Below the pieces are notes generated by a model. It did no database searches. It was given only the letters and a program-made list of their open reading frames with translations, and was not told the DNA's origin. From NCBI GenBank assembly GCA_040882505.1, contig JBBEBE010000001.1, forward strand, positions 1 through 64,000: a DNA stretch of 64,000 nucleotides, written 5' to 3'. Each line of letters begins with the position of its first letter. Within the stretch, counting starts at the first letter, position 1. Positions 17,672 to 27,358 of this stretch are shown here, one piece after another. The position numbers were made by a program, and so were the translations under genes. Source of the DNA: JBBEBE01 sp040882505. GTDB taxonomy: Bacteria; Bacteroidota; Rhodothermia; Balneolales; Balneolaceae.

Positions 17672-18783
17672 GTTTGACCCAAGAAAATCCATTACCGGTC
17701 CGGGATCTCATCTCCTGGTTTGATCATCATCAGCGAGACCTCCCCTGGCGTCGGACCGATGACCCATGGGCCATCTGGGTCTCGGAAGTGATGCTCCAGC
17801 AGACACGAGTCGACACTGTCATCCCCTACTACCAACGTTTCTTAAACCAATTCCCGACTCTCTCGAGTCTTGCCAATGCCTCCCGCCAAGAGCTCCTTCA
17901 ACATTGGGAGGGACTCGGATACTACAGTCGAGGTCGGAATCTTCAGGATGCCACGCTGCAGGTGATGCAACAATTCGATGGTGTCATTCCGAAAACACAT
18001 GACGAGCTTCTCGAACTGAAAGGCATCGGACCCTACACAGCTGCCGCTGTTTCAAGTATCGCCTTCGGTGAACCCCGGGCGGTAGTAGACGGAAACGTGA
18101 TTCGGGTCATGACGCGTTTTTTCGGCATTGAAGAGGATATTCGCCGAAGTACAACCCGCAACCGAATTCAGAAAATCGTACAATCCATGATTCCCTCCGA
18201 TCGCCCCGGAGACTTCAATCAGGCCGTCATGGAATTGGGTGCAACCATCTGCACACCCCACAACCCTGCCTGCAACCACTGCCCATTGGCATCGGAGTGC
18301 ACAGCTTATCGTACGACTGCCACGGACCGTATCCCCTGGAAATCTCCGGCAAAACGTGTCCCCCACCATCAAATCGGTGTCGGGATCCTTCTCAATGACC
18401 AAAACGAGACACTGATTGCCCTGCGCCCTGAAGATGTCATGTTGGGTGGATTATGGGAGTTTCCCGGCGGAAAACAGAAAAAGGGAGAGTCCATCGAACA
18501 AACCGTTCACCGCGAACTGAGCGAAGAGCTTGGAATCGAAATCGACTCACTGAAACCGTTTCATACGCTGGATCATGCCTATTCCCATTTCAAAATTACG
18601 CTTCACGCATGGACGTGCAAACTCTCCCCGACAAGTCCGGAGCCCATCGCCAGAACAAGCCAGGAGATCCGTTGGGTTCCCATGAACCAGTTGGCAGACT
18701 ACCCGTTTCCGAAAGCAAACCGGACTCTGGTTACACGTTTGATCCATCCACTTGTCACCGACAAAAAAAAGAGAGACAGCTGA
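17668..18783 (+). CDS. mutY: A/G-specific adenine glycosylase
   Basis: 371 residues. It removes adenine opposite 8-oxoguanine. Seen in order: LPWRRTDDPWAIWVSEVMLQ, the helix-hairpin-helix ELKGIGPYTAAAV with the catalytic Asp in VVDGNVIRV, the [4Fe-4S] cysteines in CTPHNPACNHCPLASEC, and a NUDIX-like C-terminal domain (PGGKQKKGESIEQTVHREL) that recognises 8-oxoG. The start overlaps the upstream stop in ATGA. Confidence 0.96.
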   Translation: MSLTQENPLPVRDLISWFDHHQRDLPWRRTDDPWAIWVSEVMLQQTRVDTVIPYYQRFLNQFPTLSSLANASRQELLQHWEGLGYYSRGRNLQDATLQVMQQFDGVIPKTHDELLELKGIGPYTAAAVSSIAFGEPRAVVDGNVIRVMTRFFGIEEDIRRSTTRNRIQKIVQSMIPSDRPGDFNQAVMELGATICTPHNPACNHCPLASECTAYRTTATDRIPWKSPAKRVPHHQIGVGILLNDQNETLIALRPEDVMLGGLWEFPGGKQKKGESIEQTVHRELSEELGIEIDSLKPFHTLDHAYSHFKITLHAWTCKLSPTSPEPIARTSQEIRWVPMNQLADYPFPKANRTLVTRLIHPLVTDKKKRDS

Positions 18784-18850
18784 TCTTCATTAAAAATTTT
18801 CCTATACTTCTTGTCTGTTTACCAAACTGAATTCAACCCTTATTGACCGA

Positions 18851-19051
18851 ATGTCCATGATTGGAGTCAACGTAAAAGACAATGAGAGTATCGACCGGGC
18901 GATCAACCGCTTCAAGAAGATGGTCACCCGCTCTCGAGTACTGAACGAGTTTAAAGATCGTCAGCAGTTCACAAAGCCGTCCGAAGAGCGTCGTGAAGCG
19001 CTTAAGAAAAGCGTTCGAGAAGAGCGAAGACGTCAAAGAGACAACTACTGA
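18851..19051 (+). CDS. rpsU: 30S ribosomal protein S21
   Basis: 66 residues (64 if ATG 18857 is used). The sequence VNVKDNESIDRAINRFKK, then RQQFTKPSEERREALKK and a basic tail, matches bS21, a small-subunit protein at the mRNA 3' end/anti-SD region. A terminator follows at 19065. Confidence 0.93.
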   Translation: MSMIGVNVKDNESIDRAINRFKKMVTRSRVLNEFKDRQQFTKPSEERREALKKSVREERRRQRDNY

Positions 19052-19064
19052 CCAAAGACCCTTT

Positions 19065-19090
19065 CGGGGAGAACCTCTCTCCCCGATTTT
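19065..19090 (+). terminator. Intrinsic terminator of rpsU
   Basis: cggggaga (19065-19072) pairs perfectly with tctccccg (19078-19085) around a 5-base loop and is followed by attttc. It lies 13 bases after the rpsU stop and upstream of the convergent radA end. Confidence 0.8.
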
Positions 19091-19140
19091 CATTTGTTAT
19101 CGGGGATGGCGCGTTCATTAACCATCCCGGTCGGTCACCT

Positions 19141-20514
19141 CTATTCGTTGGAGAAGAGAGAACGAACAAACGGCTGGATGTAGGAATGTGAACGTCGTAC
19201 AATCTCCGACGACACCTTGCCGGTTCGACCCGGAACATATGCTTGTCTGAAGCCCATTTTTTCTGCCTCTCGAAGTCGTATATCCAACTGGGGCACCATT
19301 CGTATCTCCCCGCCAAGCCCGACTTCTCCCAGAAATAGTGCCTTTTCGGGCACGGATGTATCCCGAAAACTGGATGCAAGGGCCGCCAATACGGCAAGAT
19401 CGGCAACCCGATCCTGAATCGTAAGACCTCCTGCCACATTCAAATACACATCGTGGGAGGAGAACGGAATTCCGGCTCTTCTCTCCAGTACCGCCAACAG
19501 CAATGAAAGACGGCGTTGGTCAAATCCACTGGTCGTCCGCTGAGGTGTTCCATATGTACTCGGGGCGACCAGCGCCTGCACTTCTGTAAGCAGAGGTCGA
19601 CTTCCCTCCATGAGACAGGTCACAGCATTGCCGCTCACTGATTCATCCAGCTCTGAAAGAAATAGCTCCGAGGGATTCAGAACCTCCTGCAGACCGTCTC
19701 CCCTCATCTCGAATACACCCACTTCGTGGGCCGGGCCGAACCGGTTCTTTACCCCACGCAAGAGTCGGTGAAGTCGGGAGGGATCCCCTTCAAACTGCAG
19801 AACCGTATCGACCATGTGTTCCAGCACCCGTGGTCCAGCAATTTCACCCTCTTTCGTGACGTGCCCGATCATCAATGTTGTCACCCCCTCCCGCTTGGCC
19901 AACTGCTGGAGAAGTGCTGCACACTCCCGAACCTGCTGCGTACTCCCCGGCAACGAAGAGACCGTGCTTCTGTAGACGGTCTGAATGGAATCTACAATCA
20001 CGAGATCCGGTTTCTCTTTTCGGACATGTTGAATGACCCGATCCAGTTCAGTCTCGGTAAGTATGCGTAACTCCTCACTTCCCGTGAGATGGAGACGTGA
20101 CGCGCGTTGTCGGATTTGATGTGCAGATTCTTCGCCCGCTACGTAGAGAATTCTCATGAATGGAGAAGCCTTGGCAAGTTGCAGCATCAGAGTGCTCTTC
20201 CCGATTCCAGGATCCCCGCCAAGCAAAATCAGCGAAGCCGGCACAAGGCCACCACCCAACACTCGATCCAGCTCGGCCACTCCGGTGGAGGTTCGTTCCC
20301 GATCCTCATCGGGAACGTCGGCCAATCGTACCGATTCCACTGCACCAACAGGATCTTCTGTAATTTCGACCCGGTGTTTTTTTGCACTCGCTGTGGAGGG
20401 TACAATACGCTCCTCGAAACGATTCCACTCGCGACACGATGGACACTGCCCCATCCATTTGGTAGCAATATGCCCACAAGAACCACATACATACTGTTGT
20501 TTCTCTTTGGCCAT
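19141..20514 (-). CDS. radA: DNA repair protein RadA (Sms)
   Basis: 457 residues. A branch-migration helicase acting in recombination. Seen: N-terminal zinc finger CGSCGHIATKWMGQCPSC, Walker A GGDPGIGKSTLM, Walker B LVIVDSIQT, the RadA-specific KNRFG motif, and a Lon-protease-like C-terminal domain with GLGGEIRMVPQLDIRLREAE. Full length. Convergent to rpsU and upstream on the same strand of nothing else; the flippase-like gene lies 48 bases before its start. Confidence 0.96.
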   Translation of the reverse strand: MAKEKQQYVCGSCGHIATKWMGQCPSCREWNRFEERIVPSTASAKKHRVEITEDPVGAVESVRLADVPDEDRERTSTGVAELDRVLGGGLVPASLILLGGDPGIGKSTLMLQLAKASPFMRILYVAGEESAHQIRQRASRLHLTGSEELRILTETELDRVIQHVRKEKPDLVIVDSIQTVYRSTVSSLPGSTQQVRECAALLQQLAKREGVTTLMIGHVTKEGEIAGPRVLEHMVDTVLQFEGDPSRLHRLLRGVKNRFGPAHEVGVFEMRGDGLQEVLNPSELFLSELDESVSGNAVTCLMEGSRPLLTEVQALVAPSTYGTPQRTTSGFDQRRLSLLLAVLERRAGIPFSSHDVYLNVAGGLTIQDRVADLAVLAALASSFRDTSVPEKALFLGEVGLGGEIRMVPQLDIRLREAEKMGFRQAYVPGRTGKVSSEIVRRSHSYIQPFVRSLFSNE

Positions 20515-20562
20515 AAACGGTCGATCAAAACGGGTTCAAAACGCCTCTGTTCAGCGCTCGAG

Positions 20563-21606
20563 TCAACTATCCATGAGTTGCCGCGAGTCGGTTCGCTCTT
20601 TCATATACCACGTCGTTGCGAAGACGCCGATCCCGATACTCATGTAATACGTGATAAAGCGCCAGAGAAAGACCGCCAATCCAATGAATCCCTCACGCTC
20701 GATCAATGGTCCCATAAAAAGAGCAAAGAGACCTTCCACACCCCCCGATCCACCGGGCGTCGGGATCACAAGAGAAGCAAGATTCATTGCAAGACTACGA
20801 AATACGAGCACAACTTCTTGTGCGGGAAGCAAACTGAGCACAACAATGACCGGAAGTGCAACTTTACAGAGCCAAGCCATCGTCGACAGAAAGAACGCCT
20901 TGAAGATGAAGGAGAAAGATTTTTCACGCAACTCTTCTGAATAGGCTTCCATGTTGTCGGCTTCTTTTGATACCTGCGACTCGAATCGTCGCAAAAACGG
21001 AAGGCGAAACGTCCAGCGAACCAGATTCCCGATTGTCGAAGGCTTGACCAGCAGGCCATAGGTCAGAACGCCACCATAGGCAAGAAGTACTCCATAGATC
21101 AACAACATGGTAGCCGCACCCACAAAACCGATCTCCGGGGGAATAACCTCTACCCACACACCCCCGATCAACAGGATCGGGATGGCTAGTGCATACCAGA
21201 ATTGATCCAAAAGGACGCTATAGAGTGTTAGAGCTGTTGCTTTGCCCAGCTTCATACCTTCACTGGTCATCGCATACGTTGCGATTGGGGCTCCACCAAT
21301 CGTCGATGGAGTGACAGCAGAAGCAAAATCCCACGTCAAAGCAACGCGTAGAGCGGCATGCCAATCCATATCGCCCTCTGCAAGAAAATGAAACTTCGTT
21401 GCTACGAACCAGATTCTCAGAAAGGCTACTGCCAGTGCGATCACCAACCCCGGCATCCGTTTCATTGCCAGATGATCAAGGATCCCGGGTGACCAGGTAA
21501 AGTAGATCACAACACCCATTCCGAGCAGGCTCAACCCGACCGAAATCAATATATATTTGACGGAAAAGAGATTCCCGCTTTCGTTGTCCGGCGTATTGTG
21601 ACTCAT
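20563..21606 (-). CDS. Flippase-like membrane protein (UPF0104/LPG synthase TM domain)
   Basis: 347 residues with about eight hydrophobic helices. The sequences TWDFASAVTPSTIGGAPIAT and LVIPTPGGSGGVEGLFALF are the characteristic paired PS/T-GG repeats of the AglD/YbhN and MprF-flippase family. Such proteins are thought to move or attach lipid-linked groups across the inner membrane; the soluble synthase half of MprF is absent. Substrate not identifiable. Confidence 0.85.
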   Translation of the reverse strand: MSHNTPDNESGNLFSVKYILISVGLSLLGMGVVIYFTWSPGILDHLAMKRMPGLVIALAVAFLRIWFVATKFHFLAEGDMDWHAALRVALTWDFASAVTPSTIGGAPIATYAMTSEGMKLGKATALTLYSVLLDQFWYALAIPILLIGGVWVEVIPPEIGFVGAATMLLIYGVLLAYGGVLTYGLLVKPSTIGNLVRWTFRLPFLRRFESQVSKEADNMEAYSEELREKSFSFIFKAFFLSTMAWLCKVALPVIVVLSLLPAQEVVLVFRSLAMNLASLVIPTPGGSGGVEGLFALFMGPLIEREGFIGLAVFLWRFITYYMSIGIGVFATTWYMKERTDSRQLMDS

Positions 21607-21683
21607 GTTACCGACGACCCCCTCCCGGAGCCTTCACCTGTAGGCATACCCGAAGTTTGCCACCGATTGCGATTCTCTTCTCG

Positions 21684-22760
21684 TCACGCCAGGTCAATCT
21701 CGTCCAGTAGATAGACATCCTGAATCAGCTGAAGGAGTTTGACCCCCTCCTTCCGTGGCCGTTGAAACGCCTTCCGTCCACTAATCAGTCCCATACCGCC
21801 GGCTCGCTTGTTCACCACAGCTGTCATGACCGCTTGAGCAAAATCATTCTCGCCCGATGCACCACCCGAGTTGATCAGACCTGCTTGACCCATATATCCG
21901 TTTGCAACCTGATATCTTGTCAAATCAATTGGATGATCACTGGTCAGTTTGCTGTAGATTCGTTCGTCCAGTTTTCCATAGGTCGAACTTCCACTATTCA
22001 GTGCTTTGAAACCACCATTGGTCGTCGGAAGCTTCTGCTTCACAATATCTGCACCAATGGTCACTCCGAGATGATTCGCCTGACCCGTCAGATCGGCGGC
22101 CGTATGATAATCGTGGCCGTCCACTTTGAATGCATTGTTTCTGGTATAACACCACAGAATGGTAGCCAAACCCAAATCGTGGGCATACTCAAAGGCACGA
22201 GAGACCTCTTCAATTTGGCGACCGGACTCTTCAGACCCAAAGTAAATTGTCGCGCCTACTGCAACGGCCCCCATGTCGTATGCCTTGTCGATCGATCCGA
22301 ACATGATCTGATCATACGTGTTGGGATAAGTCAAAAGTTCATTGTGATTGATCTTCACAATGAACGGGATTCGGTGGGCATATTTTCGGGCTACAGCCCC
22401 GAGAACCCCGAATGTGGATGCGACGGCATTACATCCCCCCTCGATCGCCAGTTCAACAATATTGGCCGGATCAAAATAGTCCGGATTCTTGGCAAATGAT
22501 GCACCTGCACTATGCTCAATACCCTGATCCACCGGTAGAATGGAGAGATACCCGGTGCCGGAGAGACGTCCATGATCAATCAATGTCTGGAGATTTCGAA
22601 GAACCCGGGGCGAGCGGTCCGAATGATACCAGGTCCGTTCGACGTAGTCAGGTCCTGGCTGATGGATACGATCTTTGGAAATTGTGGTACAGGCATGATT
22701 CAGAAGAGAATCCGATTCATCTCCCAAATATTCAACGATTTTATCCAGTTTTGTAGCCAT
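21684..22760 (-). CDS. fbaB: Fructose-bisphosphate aldolase, class I (DhnA/FbaB type)
   Basis: 358 residues. It splits fructose-1,6-bisphosphate through a lysine Schiff base without metal. Seen: LSILPVDQGIEHSAGASFAK, FIVKINHNELLTYP, GAVAVGATIYFGSEES, the probable Schiff-base lysine in GADIVKQKLPTTN, and GLISGRKAFQRP for phosphate binding. A strong AAGGAG (22772-22767) lies 6 bases before the ATG. Divergent from the export genes at 22990. Confidence 0.93.
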   Translation of the reverse strand: MATKLDKIVEYLGDESDSLLNHACTTISKDRIHQPGPDYVERTWYHSDRSPRVLRNLQTLIDHGRLSGTGYLSILPVDQGIEHSAGASFAKNPDYFDPANIVELAIEGGCNAVASTFGVLGAVARKYAHRIPFIVKINHNELLTYPNTYDQIMFGSIDKAYDMGAVAVGATIYFGSEESGRQIEEVSRAFEYAHDLGLATILWCYTRNNAFKVDGHDYHTAADLTGQANHLGVTIGADIVKQKLPTTNGGFKALNSGSSTYGKLDERIYSKLTSDHPIDLTRYQVANGYMGQAGLINSGGASGENDFAQAVMTAVVNKRAGGMGLISGRKAFQRPRKEGVKLLQLIQDVYLLDEIDLA

Positions 22761-22989
22761 ATCAGTCTCCTTTTTTTACCCCTTCGGCGATGATCAAAAC
22801 TGCCGAATCTTATAGAATTTGTTGTCCGGCAATATAGTGCTTCTCGTCTGCAAAGGCTAAAAAGTGCCCCTGCTTTTCTTTTCATTCCCGCACTTGATAA
22901 TGATTCGGTCACATTCTCGAAAAAGTCGTGTAAGGGATTCGGAGCCAATCCTTCATACGTCCAACCATTCATCAAAAGGCTCAACCATC

Positions 22990-24171
22990 ATGGTGCCCGA
23001 TTCCGAAGAGACATTTGAAGAGAGCCTCTACTTCCACCTCTCCCGACAGACACATAAAACCAACTGGATCTATTTGTTCATTATGGGTTCTCTTCTTGGA
23101 GCTGTTCTGATTCTACCTGTTCTGCATGTACAGGTAGGTGTGAGTGCAACCGGTATGATTCGTACGACGGACCCGGAACATATTCTTCGGTCACCTGCTT
23201 CCGGCACGCTCTCGTGGACCAATATGAAGGAGAACCAGTCCGTGAGTCGATACGATACCCTGGCCACTCTTCGAACCGACCAGCTGGATTTGGAGTTGAC
23301 TCATGCAGATCATGAAATTACCCAGCTCTCTCAACGTCTGCACGATCTGGAGACATTGTTGAACAATCCTCTTCCCGAGAACGACAACCTCGACTCACTC
23401 CGGGATCCTTTGATTCGACACTCTTTTGCTCAATGGATGGATCGGCACCACCAACAGACGACTCGTCTGAATCACGCAAATGAGGAGCTTCACCGCATCA
23501 ATCAGCTTGCCGAGAAGCAGTTCAGCAGTCCGAAAGAGCTCGAGAATGCGTTCTACGAAGCGCAGCAGATTCGCCAAAATCTGGAGCAGATCCACTCCAG
23601 TCAAGTGTACCGATGGCAAGAGCTTCATGAAGAGACCCGATTGACGTACAAACAGCTCTTGGAACAACGGGACCGTCTGATGAAAGAGCGAAACCGCCAC
23701 ATCATTACGGCACCCCGAAATGGAACCCTGCATGAGGTCATCTCCCTCCAACCCGGAAGTGAACTTCATGAACAGCAGGAGTTGGGACGAATCACACCCG
23801 ACGGTGAACTGATCGCAGAACTATACATTCCCTCTGATGACATCGGGTGGATCAGGGAAAAGATGCCCGTCATGATCCAACTCGAGGCATTTGATTACAG
23901 GGAATGGGGTCTGCTGCACGGAACGGTTCAAACGATTCCCCGAGACATCACCATGGATCCAACCCCCCACTATCGTGTTCGAGTGTCCCTGGCGACTACA
24001 CATTTGGAGCTGGATAATGGGTTTCACGGCCATTTTCGAAAGGGGATGGCGTTGAAAGCCAGGCTGCTATTGAAACGTCGCAGCCTCCTGCAGCTTCTTT
24101 TTGACCGAGCAGAACAGTGGCTGGATCCGCGGTGGTCCAGTCTTGACACACAATCTACCTATCCATCATGA
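22990..24171 (+). CDS. Membrane fusion (HlyD-type) protein of a peptide exporter
   Basis: 393 residues from ATG 22990. One N-terminal membrane helix (about 24-46: YLFIMGSLLGAVLILPVLHV), a biotinyl-lipoyl-like half (SPASGTLSWTNMKENQSVSR), a Gln/His/Glu-rich coiled-coil hairpin (about 95-235), the returning lipoyl half with ITAPRNGTLHEVISLQPGSE, and a beta-barrel domain (VRVSLATTHLELDN). This is the HlyD/LktD layout that links an inner-membrane ABC exporter to TolC. Its stop overlaps the start of the ABC gene (ATGA). No outer-membrane factor is encoded nearby. Confidence 0.85.
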   Translation: MVPDSEETFEESLYFHLSRQTHKTNWIYLFIMGSLLGAVLILPVLHVQVGVSATGMIRTTDPEHILRSPASGTLSWTNMKENQSVSRYDTLATLRTDQLDLELTHADHEITQLSQRLHDLETLLNNPLPENDNLDSLRDPLIRHSFAQWMDRHHQQTTRLNHANEELHRINQLAEKQFSSPKELENAFYEAQQIRQNLEQIHSSQVYRWQELHEETRLTYKQLLEQRDRLMKERNRHIITAPRNGTLHEVISLQPGSELHEQQELGRITPDGELIAELYIPSDDIGWIREKMPVMIQLEAFDYREWGLLHGTVQTIPRDITMDPTPHYRVRVSLATTHLELDNGFHGHFRKGMALKARLLLKRRSLLQLLFDRAEQWLDPRWSSLDTQSTYPS

Positions 24172-26318
24172 TTCGAACCCGTATTCCCGGAGTACGTCAA
24201 CAAGACCAATCCGACTGTGGCCCTGCCTGCCTCTCATGCATATTTCGATTTCATCGCCTTCACCACTCCATTGCCGTTATCCGACAATGGGCGGGAACCA
24301 ACCGGGAAGGAACCCATCTGGCCGGACTCATACGGGCAGCCGGAAAAGCAGGTTTGAATGCGCGTGCCGTTCGGGCACGAAACCGCCACCTGCCCGAGCT
24401 CTCATCCCCGGTCATTGCCCACATGGTTCAGTCAAACAAATGTCATCACTTTGTCGTGGTCGACAATGTTCGAAAAACCACCATCCGGATCATGGATCCC
24501 GCCTCCGGAAACGTCGAAAAATGGACACGTACCCGTTTCAACGATCAGTGGAGCGGGGTACTCCTTCTTCTCGAACCAGACTCGTCGTTCTCGAAGGAGA
24601 GATCAACCTCTTCCAGGTTTCAACGCTTGATACAGTTGATTCGGCCGCATCGGGTCGCTCTTCTGCAGGCGCTCACAGGAGCTGTATTTTATACACTATC
24701 CGGTCTCTCGATGGCAATCTTTCTTCAAATTATCGTCGATCACATCATTCCCGATGCCCGGGACGGACTACTCCGACTGACCGGGTTTCTCATGATCACC
24801 ATCCTTGTCTTTCAGACCGGTTTGGGCGCTCTGAAATCCTTGTTCGTCTTGAAAACGGGGCAGATGATGGATGCCACACTCATCTCCGGATACTACCGAC
24901 ATCTCCTCCGACTCCCGCAATCATTCTTCGACGGGATGCAGCAAGGAGAGTTGATTTCCCGTTTAAACGATGCCGTCAAAATCCGACTCTTCATCAACGA
25001 TGTGGCCATTCAACTCGCTGTGAACCTCTTGACCATCCTCTTCTCCATGGCCCTTCTGATGAGTACCTACTGGAAACTGGGCCTCTTCCTGCTACTCATT
25101 CTTCCCTGCTATGCTGTTCTATTCGCAGTGGTCAACCGGTGGAACCGCCAGACACTTCGTGAAACCATGGAGCGAAGTGCAAAATTGGAGAGTCGATTGA
25201 TCGAATCCCTCCGTTCCATTCGTACCATCAAATTGTTCGGTTTGGAAGAGCGGGAGACGCAGCGAACCGAACGGACCATGATTGGTCTTCTTCAAAGTGT
25301 GTACCGCTCTGGTATTCACCAGATATTCGCGACAACATCGACCCGTTTTGTTTCATCGTTCTTTACCATCGCAACGCTTTGGTTCGGAACCTCTGCTGTG
25401 TTGACAGGGAATCTGACTGCAGGGGAGCTGCTCTCTTTTTATGCCGTTATCGGATACTTCACCGGCCCGGCAGCCGAACTGACGACCGCCAACCGAACCA
25501 TACAGGATGCGTCCATTGCATCCGACCGTCTGTTCGAACTTCTTGAATTGAAACCGGAGCAGAAACCGCGGCATCCTCTGCCCATTCCCGAACACGACAG
25601 TCCGGTTCGGTTCGAACGAGTCACCTTCCGCTATGGCCTCCATCCACCGATACTCAACAACTGCAATCTTGTCGTTCAAAAAGGAGAGGTCACCGCCATT
25701 ACCGGCGAGAGCGGATGCGGGAAAAGCACGATCTTTTCTTTGATTCAAGGGCTCTATCCCATCGAGGATGGATTCATACGTATTCAGGGAGAGGATCTCC
25801 GAAATCTCGATCCCGAATCTTTGCGAACGTACATGGCCGTCGTTCCCCAGTCACTCCATCTCTTCTCGGGAACCCTGCTCGAAAACATCGCTCTCGGAGA
25901 TCCCGATCCGGATCTGAATCACCTTCTCGAACTGTTCCAATTGCTGAAGTTCGAATCCTTTCTGACACAACTGCCGAATGGCTTTGAAACCCGTTTGGGA
26001 GATGATGGGCAACAACTTTCCGGTGGTCAACAACAGAAAGTTGCACTTGCCAGGGCGCTCTATCGAGACCCGACACTGTTGCTTCTGGATGAGGCCACCT
26101 CTTTCCTGGACCGAACATCCGAACAGTCTCTCTTGCAATCGGTTCAAAGCTGGTGTACATCCGAACGGTCCGTCCTTTTGATCACCCACCGCTGGAGTAC
26201 CCTCCGACACGCAGACCGAATCCATCTGCTCAGGAACGGAGCCATTTCTGAATCGGGAACCCGCGAAGACCTGATGCAGAGCCAAGACCCATTCTACCGA
26301 CAATTGAGATCTGCTTGA
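24168..26318 (+). CDS. Peptidase-containing ABC exporter (C39 peptidase, TM and ATPase domains)
   Basis: 716 residues. The N-terminal C39 peptidase has Cys17 in QSDCGPACL, His94 in HHFVVVD and Asp110 in IMDPASG, a complete catalytic set for cutting double-glycine leaders. Membrane domain about 150-440. The ATPase has Walker A GESGCGKST (513-521), signature LSGGQQQKVALARAL (near 617) and Walker B LLLLDEATSFLD (near 641). With the upstream membrane fusion protein it forms two parts of a type I exporter for a small peptide or protein. No leader-type substrate gene was found around it. Confidence 0.92.
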   Translation: MIRTRIPGVRQQDQSDCGPACLSCIFRFHRLHHSIAVIRQWAGTNREGTHLAGLIRAAGKAGLNARAVRARNRHLPELSSPVIAHMVQSNKCHHFVVVDNVRKTTIRIMDPASGNVEKWTRTRFNDQWSGVLLLLEPDSSFSKERSTSSRFQRLIQLIRPHRVALLQALTGAVFYTLSGLSMAIFLQIIVDHIIPDARDGLLRLTGFLMITILVFQTGLGALKSLFVLKTGQMMDATLISGYYRHLLRLPQSFFDGMQQGELISRLNDAVKIRLFINDVAIQLAVNLLTILFSMALLMSTYWKLGLFLLLILPCYAVLFAVVNRWNRQTLRETMERSAKLESRLIESLRSIRTIKLFGLEERETQRTERTMIGLLQSVYRSGIHQIFATTSTRFVSSFFTIATLWFGTSAVLTGNLTAGELLSFYAVIGYFTGPAAELTTANRTIQDASIASDRLFELLELKPEQKPRHPLPIPEHDSPVRFERVTFRYGLHPPILNNCNLVVQKGEVTAITGESGCGKSTIFSLIQGLYPIEDGFIRIQGEDLRNLDPESLRTYMAVVPQSLHLFSGTLLENIALGDPDPDLNHLLELFQLLKFESFLTQLPNGFETRLGDDGQQLSGGQQQKVALARALYRDPTLLLLDEATSFLDRTSEQSLLQSVQSWCTSERSVLLITHRWSTLRHADRIHLLRNGAISESGTREDLMQSQDPFYRQLRSA

Positions 26319-26358
26319 AAATCTGAGGAACTCCCGAAAAGTTCTTATTTTATGCGCC

Positions 26359-27351
26359 ATGAATATTGGAACCATCAATTTAGGAGAACGACCGGTCCTT
26401 CTTGCCCCCATGGAAGATGTCTCGGACTCTCCATTTCGGCAAATCTGTAGACGGATGGGCGCGAGCGCAGTCTATACAGAGTTCATCAGTTCAGAAGCGA
26501 TCATTCGTGATTCAGATATCGCATCCCACAAAATGAACTTTGAAGAGGAGGAACGTCCATTCGGCATTCAGATTTTCGGGGGTCGGGAAGAGGCGATGGA
26601 AGGGGCTGCAAAAGTAGCCCTGGCCAACAATCCCGATTTCATCGACATCAATTTCGGATGCCCGGTCTTCAAGATCGTCAAGAAAGGCGCTGGGTCGGCC
26701 TGCCTGAAAGATCTGGACATGATGGAACGGATGGCAGCCACCGTCGTAGACGCTGTCGGGGGAAAGGTCCCGGTGACAGCCAAAACTCGACTTGGATGGG
26801 ATGACCAGTCCATTCAAATCAGCGAAGTGGGCCTGAGACTACAGAGAGTCGGAATTCAAGCGCTTACGGTTCATGCCCGGACACGTGCTCAAAAGTACAA
26901 AGGAGAGGCGAGATGGGACTGGCTCAAAACCTTGTGTGATACACCGGGACTCTCCATTCCGATTATCGGAAACGGAGATGTCACCGATCCGGTTTTAGCC
27001 CGAAAAATGTTCGAAGAGACCGGAGTTGACGGTGTCATGATCGGTCGGGGAGCCATTGGAAATCCATGGATTTTCCGTCAATGCCGTCACTACCTCGATA
27101 CCGGAGAACGGCTGCCAGACCCCACAATACGAGAACGCTTGGAGCTCTGCGCCGATCAGCTACGACTCTCGGTCGTTCATCACGGAGAGCGATACGGTGT
27201 CATCATCATGAAGAAGCACTACGGGCAATATCTGAAAGGAATTCGCAATGGAAAAAAATTGCGTGCCGCGATCATGGATCAGAAAGAGGTGAATCCCATC
27301 CTGGACCTTTTGAACACCTTCTCCGAACAAGAACTCCATGCGGTTGCTTGA
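26359..27351 (+). CDS. dusB: tRNA-dihydrouridine synthase (Dus family)
   Basis: 330 residues. FMN enzyme reducing uridine to dihydrouridine in tRNA. Seen: LLAPMEDVSDSPFRQICR, FGIQIFGGREEAM, DINFGCPVFKIVKKGAG with the catalytic Cys, VTAKTRLGWDD, VHARTRAQKYKG and GNGDVTDP/IGRGAIGNPWIF for FMN phosphate. Most like DusB by motif style; the exact uridine position is not inferable. Ends 8 bases from the convergent serS stop. Confidence 0.93.
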   Translation: MNIGTINLGERPVLLAPMEDVSDSPFRQICRRMGASAVYTEFISSEAIIRDSDIASHKMNFEEEERPFGIQIFGGREEAMEGAAKVALANNPDFIDINFGCPVFKIVKKGAGSACLKDLDMMERMAATVVDAVGGKVPVTAKTRLGWDDQSIQISEVGLRLQRVGIQALTVHARTRAQKYKGEARWDWLKTLCDTPGLSIPIIGNGDVTDPVLARKMFEETGVDGVMIGRGAIGNPWIFRQCRHYLDTGERLPDPTIRERLELCADQLRLSVVHHGERYGVIIMKKHYGQYLKGIRNGKKLRAAIMDQKEVNPILDLLNTFSEQELHAVA

Positions 27352-27358
27352 CGACGTG

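Noticed and set aside
22761..22989. Search for a double-glycine leader peptide gene before the exporter
   Set aside because: Short frames are present but none has a leader-like hydrophobic start with GG or GA before a cationic core.
24101..25162. 353-codon plus-strand frame overlapping the ABC exporter
   Set aside because: It is the +1-type shadow of the exporter's C39 and membrane domains; no signal, motif or start site.
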